Origin: Zopfochytrium polystomum
Taxonomy: Eukaryota; Chytridiomycota; Chytridiomycetes; Chytridiales; Chytridiaceae
NCBI GenBank assembly: GCA_025765615.1
Contig: JAIVFJ010000030.1
Coordinates: 62,001-126,000 of the forward strand
DNA length: 64,000 bases
Reading direction: 5' to 3'
A program made the translations under genes and the position numbers. Positions 33,862 to 46,623 of this stretch are shown in pieces. The notes beneath the pieces were generated by a model. The model made no database searches, had not been told where the DNA came from, and saw only the letters and a program-made list of their open reading frames with translations. The number at the start of each line of letters is the position of its first letter. Positions within the stretch are counted from its first letter, which is position 1.

Positions 33862-36800
33862 TTAGACGCCCGCCTCCTGCCTTGATTTCTCGACAATACC
33901 AGACAAAATGTTCCTCTTTCCTGCATCCGCCAGAGAGTCGGTCCACCAACCCACCAAATAAATTGTCGAAAACAAGACGCGAATCAATGATAAGCCCGCG
34001 ATAGACCACAAGAGGAAGGTGATGTAAGGATTGACGGATGAACCAGTTGCAGTCGGCTTGTATATGTAGTTGCTAGTCAGTAAGTAAACCAGCAGTCCAT
34101 TTGAAAACATCCACAAGAGCAATGTGTTTGTTCGAAATTCCTTGAAAAAGTCTTCCACATCTGGTTTAGGGCCAACAAGTGCACGGTTAAATAAACTTAC
34201 CATCATCATCAGTTTTAGTAGGGCCGCCATCTTTACGTTCTCCAAGTTTGCTGGCTTCATTGACAAGCTTTTTCCTGTGCTCCTCCCAGAGCACATCTGC
34301 GTCACCATCGTCCGACGGAAGTTCGACAGTTACGACTTGCTGGCCCTTCTCGTTCGTCTTGGCCATCACGGGTTTAAGGTCCGTCTCAGTGCTAATTCCC
34401 TTAGTGCCCCACGAGACGTCATGCAAGTTGCAAACTATTAAGAGCGCATCTTCAGCGTAAGGATGTCGACGACGATTGCAGCTTACACGCGTAGACCATA
34501 ATGATGTTCACGAATGTGGGAACCATTAGCAAATATTGGAGAATACAGGTAAAAACATGCCAGGGATCTAAGTGGAGCAGGCTCGAGAACAGATATAGCC
34601 CAAAGCTGGACCAAAAGTTTAGCTCTGCGAGAAGAATATTCACTTGGCCTACGTTGAGAGAGTGGATACCACCATATCTCTAAAAGCGGGCGTGCGTCTC
34701 ACGTAATCGGAGAATCCGCTGACACCTCGGTGGTTGAAATCGCTGTTGTTGTAGGCAGTAATTGACCGAGCGATCGTCCATCCACTCATAAACAGCATCA
34801 TACACATAAGGAGAGCGAATATAACTGCAACTGAGTTGTATAGTATCTTGGCTGCCTCTGGCCTATTCCCCATCGATGCAATGAAAATAGCAATAAGGCT
34901 TCCAAGGTACACGGCTGTGAGTACACCGAAGACAGTCCCGCCATGCGGGTAGAACGGATCGTTTGCAGTCTCGACTGCACCTCCATTGCACGCAGCAGTT
35001 TCCGCCGTTGATGAGAAATCAAACAAAAACTGCAAAAGATAATCAGTGCTGACACGGCATAATGTCCTTCTTACGTGAAACGTGAGGTACATGTTAGCAA
35101 TCATAAACCAGGAAAACAGTAAGGTTATGCAGTTATACAGAAATTCCGCATATAAGAGCCCTTTGCGTGCGGCAGTGTGAGCAGATCGAGAGATGCGCAT
35201 CCAGTTGAGAGTGGCGTGAAGTTGAACGAAGAAAGCACCATTCAACCAGCGTCGCCGCTGCTTAATCAAATCCGACAAAGTAGACGGAACATCGGTCTCA
35301 GCGCGAGCGCTTTTCACATATTTGAGAAGCCATGGCTCAGATTCTTTCATAGCCAGTTCGAAGCAAAGAATACGGTCCTCAGCTCTGTGATCTGCGTTAG
35401 AGGCGCGTGCAAGCAGGAGAGCTTCGACTTTACGTACAGGTACATATTTGCTTCCCGAACATCGCGATCCTTCGGGTTTTCGCCTTTAAAATAGCACTCA
35501 AGTGGCTTCCCTTGCAAGGCGCGATATCTGTACGCGGAGAAAGCGCCAGGGAGCACGGAAATATAACCAAAGACTGATTCGAGTGGTTTGTCCAAAATGT
35601 TGGACATTCTAGCGAGCGTTATTACCGGCGCATTCCCACCCAAATTACTCACTTGTACTCGAAGTTTTGAATTGCGACAATGGGGTTAATCAGTTTTCTC
35701 CATTGTTTACCAAGCTCCACTGTAATTTCTCCACAGGCACCTCCCACACGAGGGTTATTCTCGAAAGCTGTAACCTTCAGTCAAATCCACAACGCGTTTC
35801 TATGTTCTCACCTCGGTAAATGTGGAAAAATGACTCCTTCGTTGCCTTTGTGCCAACATCAATCAGGATGCATACCTCGGGATCCAGCTGGTCGCAAACT
35901 GCCTTAAAAAACCATCTTTACAGCCGAGCATTAGATTTGGTCGTCGCAGCAAGTTTTTACCGGTGGGAGTTGATTTTTTTCGCATTCTTCTCTTTTAAAA
36001 GGAAAATAGTCTGGCACGGTAGTAGTGAAAGGCCATCTCGAGCCGAATCGGTGGGCTGACGAATGACTAGCTCCTTGGTGACCGTTATTTGGTTCGTGAA
36101 CTCAAAGACGTGGGCTTTCACATCATGTCCATTTACGGATGCCTTGGCCAATCCATCCATGTAGATTCCGATAACCCGCATCACGTTTAAGGTGGTCGGG
36201 TTGCACTTCGATCGTCCGTCTGACACAATGCAAACAACGATATCTTTCCACCCATCCTTTGTCCATCCGGCCACTGAACCGGAGCACAGCCACGCAATGT
36301 TCTTCATCACGGCAGTGAAAGTCTTTGCAAATAGCACATCTTCCTCATTGTACCTAAAGATGATGTCAACTCTCAGCAGATTTGCATTGGGACCGACATT
36401 GTGATAACAACTGCAATCTTCGTACGTCGTCCGAGTATTTTGGCACGAAGGGAATACTGCTGACTGAATTCGTCTGGTCCCGTAGTGACTGCTGTGTACC
36501 TTTCAAGGCTTGAGTTGCATTTCTAAAGAACCACCAGGGGTTACCTCAAATGCGAGAATTCCCTTCCGTTTGGGCCATTTCCGTTGAAAGGCATCTCTTT
36601 TGTAAGTGAGTGGGCAACTGGTACTTCGATCACAAAATTGCCGTCGTCGCTTAGGGCGATCTCCTTTTTCACCATCTTCGTAACGATGCGCCGAAGAGCG
36701 CTTGACCGACCATCCCCACCCCCTTGCTCATACTGCCCCTCCAAGGAAACTCCTTGGAACGGGGCTGGGCCTCCAGGTGCGTAGTGCTGTTGGGATCCGG

Positions 36801-36951
36801 TCGCATACGGCGACGAAGCATGATGAGGAGAGTAAGGCTGGGAAGGGGCAAAGTTTGGATGGGAGGGTTGCGACGATGGCTGCAGCGGTGGAGGTGGCGG
36901 AAACTGGCGTTCAGAGCCGTCGATGGCTGTGTAGCGGTAGTCGTTGTTCAT
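33862..36951 (-). CDS. CHS: Chitin synthase (class I-III type), multi-exon
   Basis: ATG 36951; exon 1 is 36951-36545, exon 2 36499-36398, exon 3 begins at 36354, and about eight more short exons follow to the stop at 33862. The N-terminus is Pro/Gln/Ser-rich. The catalytic core shows [53 protein letters not shown], the [20 protein letters not shown] block, ANMYLAEDRIL, the acceptor motif [11 protein letters not shown], and C-terminal membrane segments including WMFSNGLLV. All catalytic motifs of GT2 chitin synthases are present, so it should make cell-wall chitin at the plasma membrane. There is no myosin or DEK_C-like domain, which excludes classes V/VII. Several introns fall inside conserved blocks. 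Confidence 0.93.
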
Positions 36952-37053
36952 ATTCGGCGGTGTTTTTTTCTTTTGCTTTCTGCTGGGTTTTTTACTCTCA
37001 CGCACAGCCACTCCGACAGCCACTCCCAAAAAAAAGAGTCGGTGGCGTTCCCT

Positions 37054-38111
37054 TCAGTTCACCGAAAACTGACTTGCTTCTTGAACTTGCAGGTTCTTGT
37101 GGTCAGCTGCGTGACGACGCGAGCGAAAGTGAATCAGCGAGCCGCCGTCCGTGCCAAGGCAGTCAGGACTCACCTGGATTCGGCGCCGCTTCATACATAG
37201 TGATAACAGGGTCTCGACTGATCTGCTCAAACCAGTCAGAAAAAACAACACCAAGGGCATCTTTGAGTTACCTCCGTCCATTCTCCTTTCAATCCAATGA
37301 AATATATCCTTGTTGTGTCAGCCCCGGCGTTCGATGGGAAATACAAAGTGAGGTTTCGGACATTGGTGAACTTGGACATCCGCGTTGGGTACTCGGGGAT
37401 GGGAACTGTACTAGTTGATGAGCTTTGAAGTGAAGTTGAGTCGAGAAGGTCCCAAGTTCCGTCCGGCGGCTGGATCGACTCCACAGTGTCAAAATCCACA
37501 TCCTCGCGGTTAATATACCTATCCCAAGTTTCAGTTGCTACAACCCAGATGACATTATACCACCCACGCTTTCATAGAGGTAGGATTGAGCTCACCAGAG
37601 CCCCCAAGTACAGCGATCGACTTCAGTTTTACATTTGCCGTGAACCTAGCGCGTGGTTAGAGTCGTCGTAAGATTGGCGCGGTCCTACGGGATGAAGAAG
37701 ATGAGCTGTTCATCGGCGTCGGATTCTACAAACTTGGGACGTGAGAAGTTGGTAAGCCTGGAGCCAGATACGGTGGAAACCATGAAACATCTAAGATACC
37801 TTTGACATATCGAATCGATCACCCCAAGGTTTGAATATCTTCTTCCCAGCCCCATCGACCGATTCATTTAAAGTGCGAATGAGATCGACGTTGATCACTT
37901 TGAACAAACTTTGGTCGAGCCCCCTGAAAGTGAGGACGGCTTGGGTAAGTCGATGGACATTCATCTGAACAATTGAGAGAATAGATGGAATGCTTCAATG
38001 CCCATGAGCAGCGTTGTGATGTTACCTGTCGGGTCCGTCCTCGTGGTCGTGGTCTTCATGGCCGTGGCCGTGGCCATGCGAATGGCGATGCTCGTCGTGG
38101 CAGTGTGACAT
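37054..38111 (-). CDS. PITHD1: PITH-domain protein PITHD1
   Basis: ATG 38111 starts a His-rich N-terminus (MSHCHDEHRHSHGHGHGH) as in animal PITHD1. Following exons read LFKVINVDLIRTLNES, KKIFKPWGDRFDMSK, FVESDADEQLIFFIP, FTANVKLKSIAVLGG, REDVDFDTVESIQP, FTNVRNLTLYFPSNAGADTT then RIYFIGLKGEWTE, and a C-terminus RDPVITMYEAAPNPGADHK. This follows the PITHD1 family end to end. The PITH domain is the proteasome-interacting module also found in TXNL1; here there is no thioredoxin domain. The gene ends 103 bp before the chitin synthase ATG on the same strand. Confidence 0.92.
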
Positions 38112-38568
38112 TGATGAGAGCACGTGACAGATCTTCAACGGATTTCCTCTTTCGCCAAGCGATGGTGAGACAAGTTCGCTCTGCAATCTATTTGAAACTC
38201 CGCCAAAACTTCAGCGCGCTAGGCCACGGCCGTATTGAAACACAGCAACACAGCACAGTGAATTGGGAAAGAGTCGGAGCGATCAAACTTTTATTCGCTC
38301 AGTCGCCGAACCTCCGCCGCCCAGCCCCTTGAGGGTTCAAGGAAAGGTTAGGTTCCCTCACACCCCTTCCCCTTCAACCTCTTCCTCTTCTCACAAGATC
38401 CACAGTAGATCACCCTCGCATTGACTACTGCCCCTGGGAGTGATTGCAGGCTTCGATATCATCATTGCCGAGCTCCGTCTCAGCAGCCACGAAATCAGTC
38501 TTTGGCCTCATTTCGGTACTCACACCTCAAGAACGAGATACCCATAGTCCACACCTGCCCCGAGGCCG
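38112..38568. promoter_or_regulatory. Divergent promoter region of PITHD1 and the CK1-family kinase
   Basis: 457 bp between divergent start codons. No distinct TATA element was recognised. Confidence 0.4.
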
Positions 38569-40872
38569 ATGCTCACTGCGCTACACAACGCTCGCGGTGG
38601 CATTTACCCAATGAATGGCGGGGCTGCCCAACCCAATCCGGGAACTTCGAACTCCGTAACGCTGCTGAACGTCACTATCAAGGGGCGATGGAAGATTGTC
38701 AGTAATCTTTCGACCTGCTGGTTTGACGCTTGTTGGATTTTAACTGATCGACACCATCCAGATTGATACTTTGGGGAAAGGCGCTTTTGGTGAAGTTTAC
38801 CTGGCTCACGATCTCCAAGTTGGAAACCAAGTCGCCATAAAGGTCGAAAGCCCTAGCTGCAAAAAGCAAGTGCTCAAATTGGAAATAACGGTCATGCGAA
38901 AGCTTCAGGGTATGAACATTGGAAGAATAGCCATGCTTATCAAGTAAAACATTTGGCAGACTGCCCTTTCATTGCCAGGCACATTGCTGCTGGCAGATTT
39001 CCATGGCCTCATAATTCTACCCACCCTATCCACAATCAGGAATCGCCTTCCTCAGAGCATCCAATCTATAGCTACATGGTCATGGAACTCCTCGGTCCAA
39101 AGTGAGTCGTGCGTGGTCGCACCCCAAACTCAAATGGCGAAGCTTGTCAGAATTACGGAAGAAATGCCCAAATGGAAGATTCAGCGTTGCCACAACTGCG
39201 ATACTCGGTCAGCAAATGGTTAGAGCGATCGAAGCTTTGCACGAAATTGGCATCATCCACCGCGATATAAAGCCAGGTGAGAATCGAAGTAGCGAGGCCA
39301 ATATGCCTGACTTGGCAAAGGAAACTTTTGTATGTCGGTGCCGCCTGACGACTGGCAGATCCGCCAAACGTGCTATCTGATTGATTTCGGGCTTTCGCGA
39401 AGATACCTCAGTATGAACGGCAAAATTCGCGAGGTAATATAGATTCGCTTGTAAAACTTAGTTTTCAACTCCGAAAAGGCTCGCGCGAAAGTTGGCTTTC
39501 GTGGTACAGCTCGCTATGCTTCAATCAACGCCCATCTTGGCTTGGTGAGCACGCCTTCAATTATTCAAACATTTAATTGATTTCAAGGAACTCGGCCGAG
39601 TCGATGATATGTGGTCACTTTTCTATCTGATAGTGGAGTTTCTGAAAGGCCAGCTTCCGTGGAAAGGAAAGGAGAAGGAAAAGATTGGCGAGCTTAAACA
39701 AAAACTCACAAGCCCTGAACTGATTGCCGGCCTCCATCCATCGATCACCGCGTTTTACGACCACCTGTGCACACTTCGATACCAGGACGCTCCAAATTAC
39801 GACTATATTTATGACCTTTTCTCCGCCCTGCTCTTGTCCTCCGGTATGCCAAACAATGTGTCCCTCGACTGGGTCATTCCGACTTCTCCTACACTACCCG
39901 ATGAAATCCCACAGTTGCTGTCGAATAGGCAAATGGATCGTTTGGACGAAAACATTGTGTCGGGCGCATCCGACAAGAACGCTGAGCAGTTGTCCAAAGA
40001 GTTTCCCCCACTATCGCCAATACCGGAGGGCGCTCCGAAGACAAGCACTGATGATCCTGACACACGCGAGATTTTCAAGAAACCATCCCAGATTTCGATC
40101 TTGCGCCACGCGGGCACCACCTCATTCATCTCAAACCCTTTCAGACGTGAGAGATTGCCGAACGAGCAACTGGTCTCGGAATCAGTACTTCCAATCGGAG
40201 GTATCAGCATTGATGCCACACACACTTTTAGCCAGTCTCTCTCTACCAGCAATTATCGCAGCGGCGCGAGAGGGGAGCCGGGGCAGTCTCCACCACATGT
40301 TGGATCCGTCACGAACGACTCGAGCGACCCTGTTCCGATTCTCGTGAAGAAGGAGCGAAATAGCCGAATGGTCGAACGACCGAGCTCTGTGGGTTCAGGA
40401 TCATCTGGGCCACTCGGCGGATTCTCTCGCAACGGTCTGGAGCTTTCTGCAACTGCTGGTGCAGATTGGACAACAGGGAGCCCAATTGCATCACACCAGC
40501 TTGCTGAACCTGACAACGAGAGCATCCCTCGCTTTCTTACCCATCGCCATCGGCATCGTTTGTCACTGACGCTGGCTGGCGATGACGATGATATTGAAAT
40601 GGACACGGTCGACTTAAAGGTAGTGTACAACTTGTCGTTTAAAATGGTCGCTTACTCTCACTACCAGTCACCGCCTCCTTTGCCATTACGTCCGCCTCAC
40701 CCATCCGAATCAGTGGGACGGCCACTTCTTGAACCCAGTGCTTCTCGTTCGTTCACTCCGACGTATGTAGTTTCTCAGAACCAATTACTGCTAATTCGCA
40801 CACAGACCACCCTCCTCGCAGCCTCCTCTTGTGAAGACGCCTTTTCGAGCACGCCGGTATCAGAAAGGGTGA
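38569..40872 (+). CDS. Casein kinase 1 superfamily kinase, tau-tubulin-kinase-like, 9 exons
   Basis: Exons: 38569-38697, 38762-38909, 38960-39101, 39143-39276, 39321-39433, 39479-39544, 39588-40619, 40668-40762, 40806-40872; 641 aa. ATG 38611 is an alternative start. Kinase features: LGKGAFGEVYLA, VAIKVES, the CK1-type KQVLKLEITVMRKLQG, catalytic loop HRDIKPGNF, DFG in LIDFGLSRR, then VGFRGTARYASINAHLG and DDMWSLFYLIVEFLKGQLPW, the TTBK/CK1 hallmark activation-segment sequence. The 350-residue C-terminal tail is Ser/Pro-rich and disordered. TTBK-type kinases phosphorylate tau, tubulin and ciliary substrates in animals; the role here is inferred. The last two introns are very short (48 and 43 nt), but using them restores a Pro-rich tail and gives an in-frame total. 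Confidence 0.88.
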
Positions 40873-41185
40873 ATGAAGAATAGGGAGTGGGGATCGCGAC
40901 AATCGCCATCGGCCTCTGCATATACTTTACTTTAAAAACCATTGCAACCCCGCCTCCCTTCCGAGTAGCCAAATACAGATGATGAAGCTGTTCAACGTGC
41001 TCTTGTTCCTTTTGCACCAGAAAAGAATCGTTGCAGCTACGTGCTGGCTAAAATAAAATTGCTTGTTCTTCGTTGCTACGATTACCTTCACAATACGTGG
41101 GAGATTGGTCTTTCTATCGTCCCGGCACACAAAATTCACAATAGTGGAAATTGTCAACGCGTTTACCCCAACAGTGTGGCCAGGA
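40873..41185. other. Short spacer between the kinase and the PDE gene
   Basis: 313 bp containing the kinase 3' end and PDE promoter. Nothing specific was recognised. Confidence 0.5.
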
Positions 41186-44100
41186 ATGGAGGGGGCAGGG
41201 GAAGCCTATCAGGAAGAGGTGGACTTTGACTCGATTTTCCTATCCGAGAGTCCAAGAGTGCTGGAGCAGGATGTGAAGATCAACGAGGCAGTCAACCGAA
41301 AACGAGGCCTGCGTCACAAATATCTCAGCGGACCAACAACCTCGACCAGCCCCGCAAGAAATTCGTCGAAGAGAATCACCTGGGGTTTTGAATCTACATC
41401 GCCGAAAATCGACCTTCCTACTGAACAGACATCCGATGAAATAGAAGGTGGTGCTGCATTATCCCCGTCGGTGTCAGACGAGCATGGAGGGAGCCTACTG
41501 AATTTGCGGGCGGGGCCTATGAAAGACGGTGGGCGATCGAGCCAGTGGCGTCTGTCGACACGAATCGACGCGAAAATCACGAAAGCTGCGGCCATTGCGG
41601 CTGTAAATTCTTTTCTACCGACACCTGCAAAGAGCGATAGATCCGAACTGAAGCCCTCGCCAAGCGTGAAATCCAATCTTCAAGAGCCAGACCATCAGCA
41701 GCAGACCGCTCCGGAAAACATTCCCGCGACGTCGACTTTGAACCCAACCGCTCAAAGGCCGACGGGCTCACAAGTCGCAGCCCCCGGTGTCCCTCCAACC
41801 CATTCCTTCGTTTCAATCGCGCTCGCAGACCAGCATTCACCCTCGTATTCAATTAGCGCCGAAAACTCAGCACCTGATAGTTCTGTGCAGATTACGGTTA
41901 TTCCGTCAGGGCCAGGTGAATCGGATTCCAAAGCGAACGACGCAGTGTCGGTAATGCAAACACCATCCCGTCAGACTTCCCTACCTATTCCATCAGAACC
42001 TCACCAACCTACACACCGCCAAAGAGAATCTATTTCGCTTGATGTTCGAATGGGCATGAGTCACAGCATTTCCGCCGTTTTTCATAGGCGTTCCAGCTTT
42101 GCGCGATCTTCGATGGCGTCAGGTACATCGCACAGTATGGTCACAAGCCCACAGTTCTCTCAAGTTTCAATCGCGGAGCTGGACGAGGACCCTAACGCCA
42201 TCAATGCAGCGCCTGCAGAGACGTCGGTCAGTCCATCGAACCCGGAAAGTTCGGCGTCAGTGCCAACCGCGTGGGCTTTGAATCGGGTCTCACCGGCGGC
42301 TCGACAAGGCCTCAAAACTCCACCTGACGCGTCGACAGACGAAGTGAAAGGGCCGGCGATTCGTAACCTCAATCGGGAGTCGAGCGAAAAGAGGGAGCTC
42401 AATGAAAGCTTCGGATTTTCGAAATCAGGCGAGGAGCCGAAGATTGGAATTGGCGGGTTGAAAGACAGTGGAGCAAAAGAGGGCGAAGAGACGGTCGAGG
42501 AATCCACAAATGGCTTCAAGCGCCGAATGTCTGCAATTCTCCTTCCCACAAAGAAAGCGCCGAGATCACCCCACCACGTCCAAGCCGCACTATCGGCCGC
42601 TAGGACGGAGTCTCCGAAGCTGGTGCTGGACGGTAAAGTTCATCCGTGGACACAAACGTTCTTGGAACAGGAGCTGGAGGAGGGTTATCGTGCGTACAGT
42701 TTTAAACGCTCCAAAGCAATGTGGAGAATGGGAGCGGCATTTCATCTTCTTCGCAGTATAGGGATTGCAGCGTACCATCTCTCAATTTATCCTCGGGATG
42801 CAGCAAAATTTGAAGCGTTCAAAGTCGAAAGAAGCAGCCAATCAAATCTCCAAAGTTGCAATCCCGGCTACGCATGTTTACCGTGCGAGCCAGGAAAGCT
42901 GTGTGGCGAATATAGCATAGCTCTTGATGGAATTCTATTGCTTATTGGGTGCATATGTCCCTTCGCTGTGGAAGTGCTCTTCCCAAATTTGATAAATCCC
43001 GCCAGCTCCCTCGTTCAGCACTCGCACACGATCGCCGGAATTATTTCACTTTTGGATGCTGCGATCATCTCTCTTCGCCATTATCTGATAGAGCCGAAAA
43101 CGACACCGTTCAAGACCTCTCTGTTTTATGTTATGAACATTTTGGGGACTCTGGTGTTTTTGCGGATACGATTCTACAATGCCTTGATCATATCGCCGAT
43201 ATTCCTGTTGATTTATTCTTCGGAAGCATTGTTGGCAAATAACTGGAACGATCCTTTGTTCGATAGTCAGGGCCTGGCATTGGGCATTTTCAGCTTGTTC
43301 GTTGCAATCCTGATTCTAATTGCGGCCTCGTATGATCACGAAAGGAATTATAGAAGCCAATATGTTCGGTCACGAAGTTATCTTGACGCAAACGCCAATC
43401 TTATTGGGCGACTGGAGGATTTATCGAGAAACTATAAAACGCAGGTTGCAGATTTTGAGTCCCCGTTGGAGAAGGCAATTGCAAGCATCAACCAAATGCG
43501 AGCGGACCACGAACTATCTCATCGCCACTACACACAAATGGGACATATCTTGACGTTTCTGAACTCCAGCGACTTGATGACACCAGATATCCGAAAACAA
43601 TTGCACGGCGGCCTCACGGGACTGGATGAGGAAGGAGAGGTAAGGCTCATTCGATTTACGTTCCGCTCAAATAAGCAATCCATTCGCACAGAAATGGCTC
43701 TATTCCAACCTCTACCGTGGTGGCACCGCTGGCAATCGACGGAGAAGCACAATCGATCCAAAAGAAATGACTCAATCACCTTCGATGACAGCTGTGAGCG
43801 AAGAAACTCGTAAAGTTTCGTTTATACAACAAGGAGATCAGGCAAAGGAGCCGGAAGCTAAGACTGCAGGCCTTTACACGGATAGCCGGTTCAAACGACC
43901 TTTGCCCCCAAGGCATGGGTCGGTGAACGTCATGTCGACTGACGCGAAGCGTCGACTCTCCACTGTCGCGACGGCATCTCTTCCATTCCGTAAACACACA
44001 AATCTTCAACGTCATCTTTCCCTAATTTCCACTAACGAATGGTCCGGAGACGTCGCTTCAAGTTTGCCAAGCGTATTTGGTGACCTTTCGTTTTCCGAGA

Positions 44101-46002
44101 CGGGCGACTTGGATGACGAGTCACAAGCTGATCGAGACATTTCTCCCAAAAAAGTCAACGCCTCTCCGTCGGTTCAGCACATACCCAACGTTGATGAAAA
44201 TTCAATGACAAAACGGGCAGTTGATGCCGCCTGCACCGATCCATCACCTCAACCCGCCTCTTCATCTGTAACAACCAGTAATCATAGCTCCGCTGGGCAC
44301 ATTGCAAGCCCACCAAATGACCTAGAAGACCCGACTCGGTCAGTCAGCGACAGCGAAAAAATAGTTGAGCTCCTAGAGAGTGCGGATTCGTGGAATTGGG
44401 ACCTATTTACCATGGACACGGCAACATCGGGAAGGCCGCTAATAACTCTGTCCCATTTCCTATTTTTACGCTCGAATTTGTACGCGATTCTACACATTCC
44501 CGTCGAGAAATTTCTGAAGTTTGTAGAAGCAATTGAGAGTGGATACCATAGGGAAGTTCCATATCATAATGCTTTACATGCCACGGATGTCCTGCATGGT
44601 GTAAGCTATCTGCTGGCCTCGTGCGAAGAGGTTGTGCCGATGGGAGATCTCGAGTTGATGGCGTTGTACACAGCTGCTGTAATTCATGACTACAAGTGAG
44701 AAATTTCGATTTCGGATTTTGAGCTACTTTTTTTTTTTTTTGAGCTAACCGATAACACCACCGACATTCAACGACTGTCAGTCATGTAAGTAACTGCATC
44801 ATTTTAGACTGCTTTCTCCCCTTCTGAAGACATTTTTTTCCTGTTGGCGGCCCTCGTCGAAAAAATTCATTCAGCCTGGAAAAAACAACAATTTCCTCGT
44901 AAACACGCTGGATGAAATGGCCCTCTTGTACAATGATCGATCTGTTCTCGAAAACCACCATCTTTCGACGGCTTTTCGAGTTCTTATCCAAACAGAGCAC
45001 AACTTTTTGCAACATTTGTGCAGAGATGACTTCAAGCAAGTTCGAGAACTCATAATTGAGCTTGTTCTCGCGACGGACCTTCAAACACAGCACTTCGCGA
45101 TTTTGAGCATGTTCAAGAACAAGGTTTGTTCAATCTGTGAGAGGCGGAACGACTTAGGACACTTTCCACCATAAAAGGTCGCTTTGTCCAAAGCCTTTGA
45201 TCCGTACAACAATGACGAGGATAGGAATCTATTGTGGAAAATGATCATAAAATGCGCCGGTACATTTGACTACTTGCAAAAGCAGCAAACAGGCGCATTT
45301 TGTAAATTTTCATTCACAGATGTTTCAAACCCAACAAAGGCAATGCCTCTTTACACTCAATGGACGGAGCGCGTTTTACAAGAGTTCTTTCTGCAAGGCA
45401 ATGAGACGTGGCCCATATCTCCATTTTACTGACGCCAAAATTCAGGCGACGCCGAGAGAGCTGCTGGCCTTCCCATCTCCCCATACTACGATAGAGACAC
45501 CGTTCGTACCTTCTTCGTGAACGACCGCTTGATTCTTACTTGCACACATAGATTTCTGTTCCTAACTCACAAATTGGGTTCATCGAGTTCATTTGCGTGA
45601 GTACGTGGTGTGCGGTAATGAAGTGCTCATTGTCTCCTGCTGTAGCTTCCACTTTTCGAAGCTTTCGATGCGTTCTATAAGATTCCAATACCTCTGGAAG
45701 GTGATTGCCGCTACTCCTTGGCGTTTCCTTCTTAAAATTTATGTGCAAACAAATTTTTAGGAATCCGTTCAAACCGAAACCATTGGATCAAACAGCGTGA
45801 TGAAGCACAGCAACAGCAGCAGCAACACCAGCAGCCTCAGTCCAACACAACGTCCGTTCCGAAAACTCCCGAGGCTGGAATCCCGTCGAACATTCCCCAC
45901 TCTCCGTCGCAAGAAACTTTCGATGGAAGGAGAAAAGCAAGCAGCGTTCAGCCGCGGCAACATCCCTGGAGTGGAAACTCAACGAACTGTGTTGCGGAGT
46001 GA
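41186..46002 (+). CDS. Membrane-anchored class I cyclic nucleotide phosphodiesterase with six predicted helices, 10 exons
   Basis: Exons: 41186-43639, 43692-44695, 44782-44785 (4 nt), 44875-45123, 45178-45259, 45320-45397, 45446-45501, 45552-45596, 45646-45700, 45761-46002; sum 4269 nt (1422 aa). A 500-residue Ser-rich region is followed by six hydrophobic helices (roughly residues 510-720, from MGAAFHLLRSIGIAAYHLSI to LALGIFSLFVAILILIAASY), then a coiled-coil linker (SYLDANANLIGRLEDLSRNY) and a second disordered stretch. The PDEase_I domain has YHNALHATDVLHG, the metal-binding HDYNHPGKNNNF, TAFRVLIQTEHNF, ELVLATDLQTQHF, KCADVSNPTK and VPNSQIGFIEFI. It should hydrolyse cAMP and/or cGMP at a membrane. 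The intron after 45397 has a GC donor. The C-terminus is Gln-rich. Confidence 0.9.
44782..44785 (+). other. Four-nucleotide microexon (TCAT) in the PDE gene
   Basis: Exon 2 ends ...CATGACTACAA; CAG|TCAT|GTAAGT follows 86 nt later; the next exon begins CCTGGAAAAAAC. Joined, they read HDYNHPGKNNNF, the invariant PDE HDxxHPG motif. Without the four bases the frame is lost and the His is missing. Confidence 0.88.
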
Positions 46003-46623
46003 TCATTGTGGTGAACGCCGGGCTGGACTCCTGAACATCACCTGGAAAATTGGGATTTGCTGCGGAAGAGAATCTGTGATTTCTATGTACTAAATAGTAT
46101 TGATGACTTACTATCAATGAGCGGAGGCCAAAGCAGTTTTCATGTGTAACAATCCCCCTCGTCCTTTCTTGAACAAAAAATGAAAAGAAAAAAAATGAGC
46201 ACGACTTGCGGGCTGTTCGAGTCCATTACGAGAGAAAGTGAGTTTGCCTCCCAGAGCTACATTCTCGGAGTCCACAAGCCGAGACTGGCCCCCAACACGC
46301 TCGCCTCTGGAAATGCTAATTAACATCAGCTTTTGTCAACTGGGAAACTGTCGGCCAGAAAGGGCGGCTTGTTATGCTTGCTGCGGACCCCACTCCAACG
46401 GTGAGGTGAAAGGCAAAGCCGCTCGTCTACGAAAACGGCTGCCGCCGCCGTTTCCAAGCCATTTCCGCACTGCTACATGCACCGCCAGAAGCTAAGGGCT
46501 CCTGCAAGGACCAGAGAACGGCTCGATAGGTCTCACGACAAGCCGCTAAAAACGCTTCTTGTTTCAGATCAAAAGCGAATTCTTTTCACATCCTTCATTT
46601 TTCAGCTCGGTCCCTTATGTGTT
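46003..46623. other. Convergent spacer after the PDE gene
   Basis: 621 bp with no recognised gene. It includes the 3' ends of the PDE gene and the minus-strand neighbour. Confidence 0.5.
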
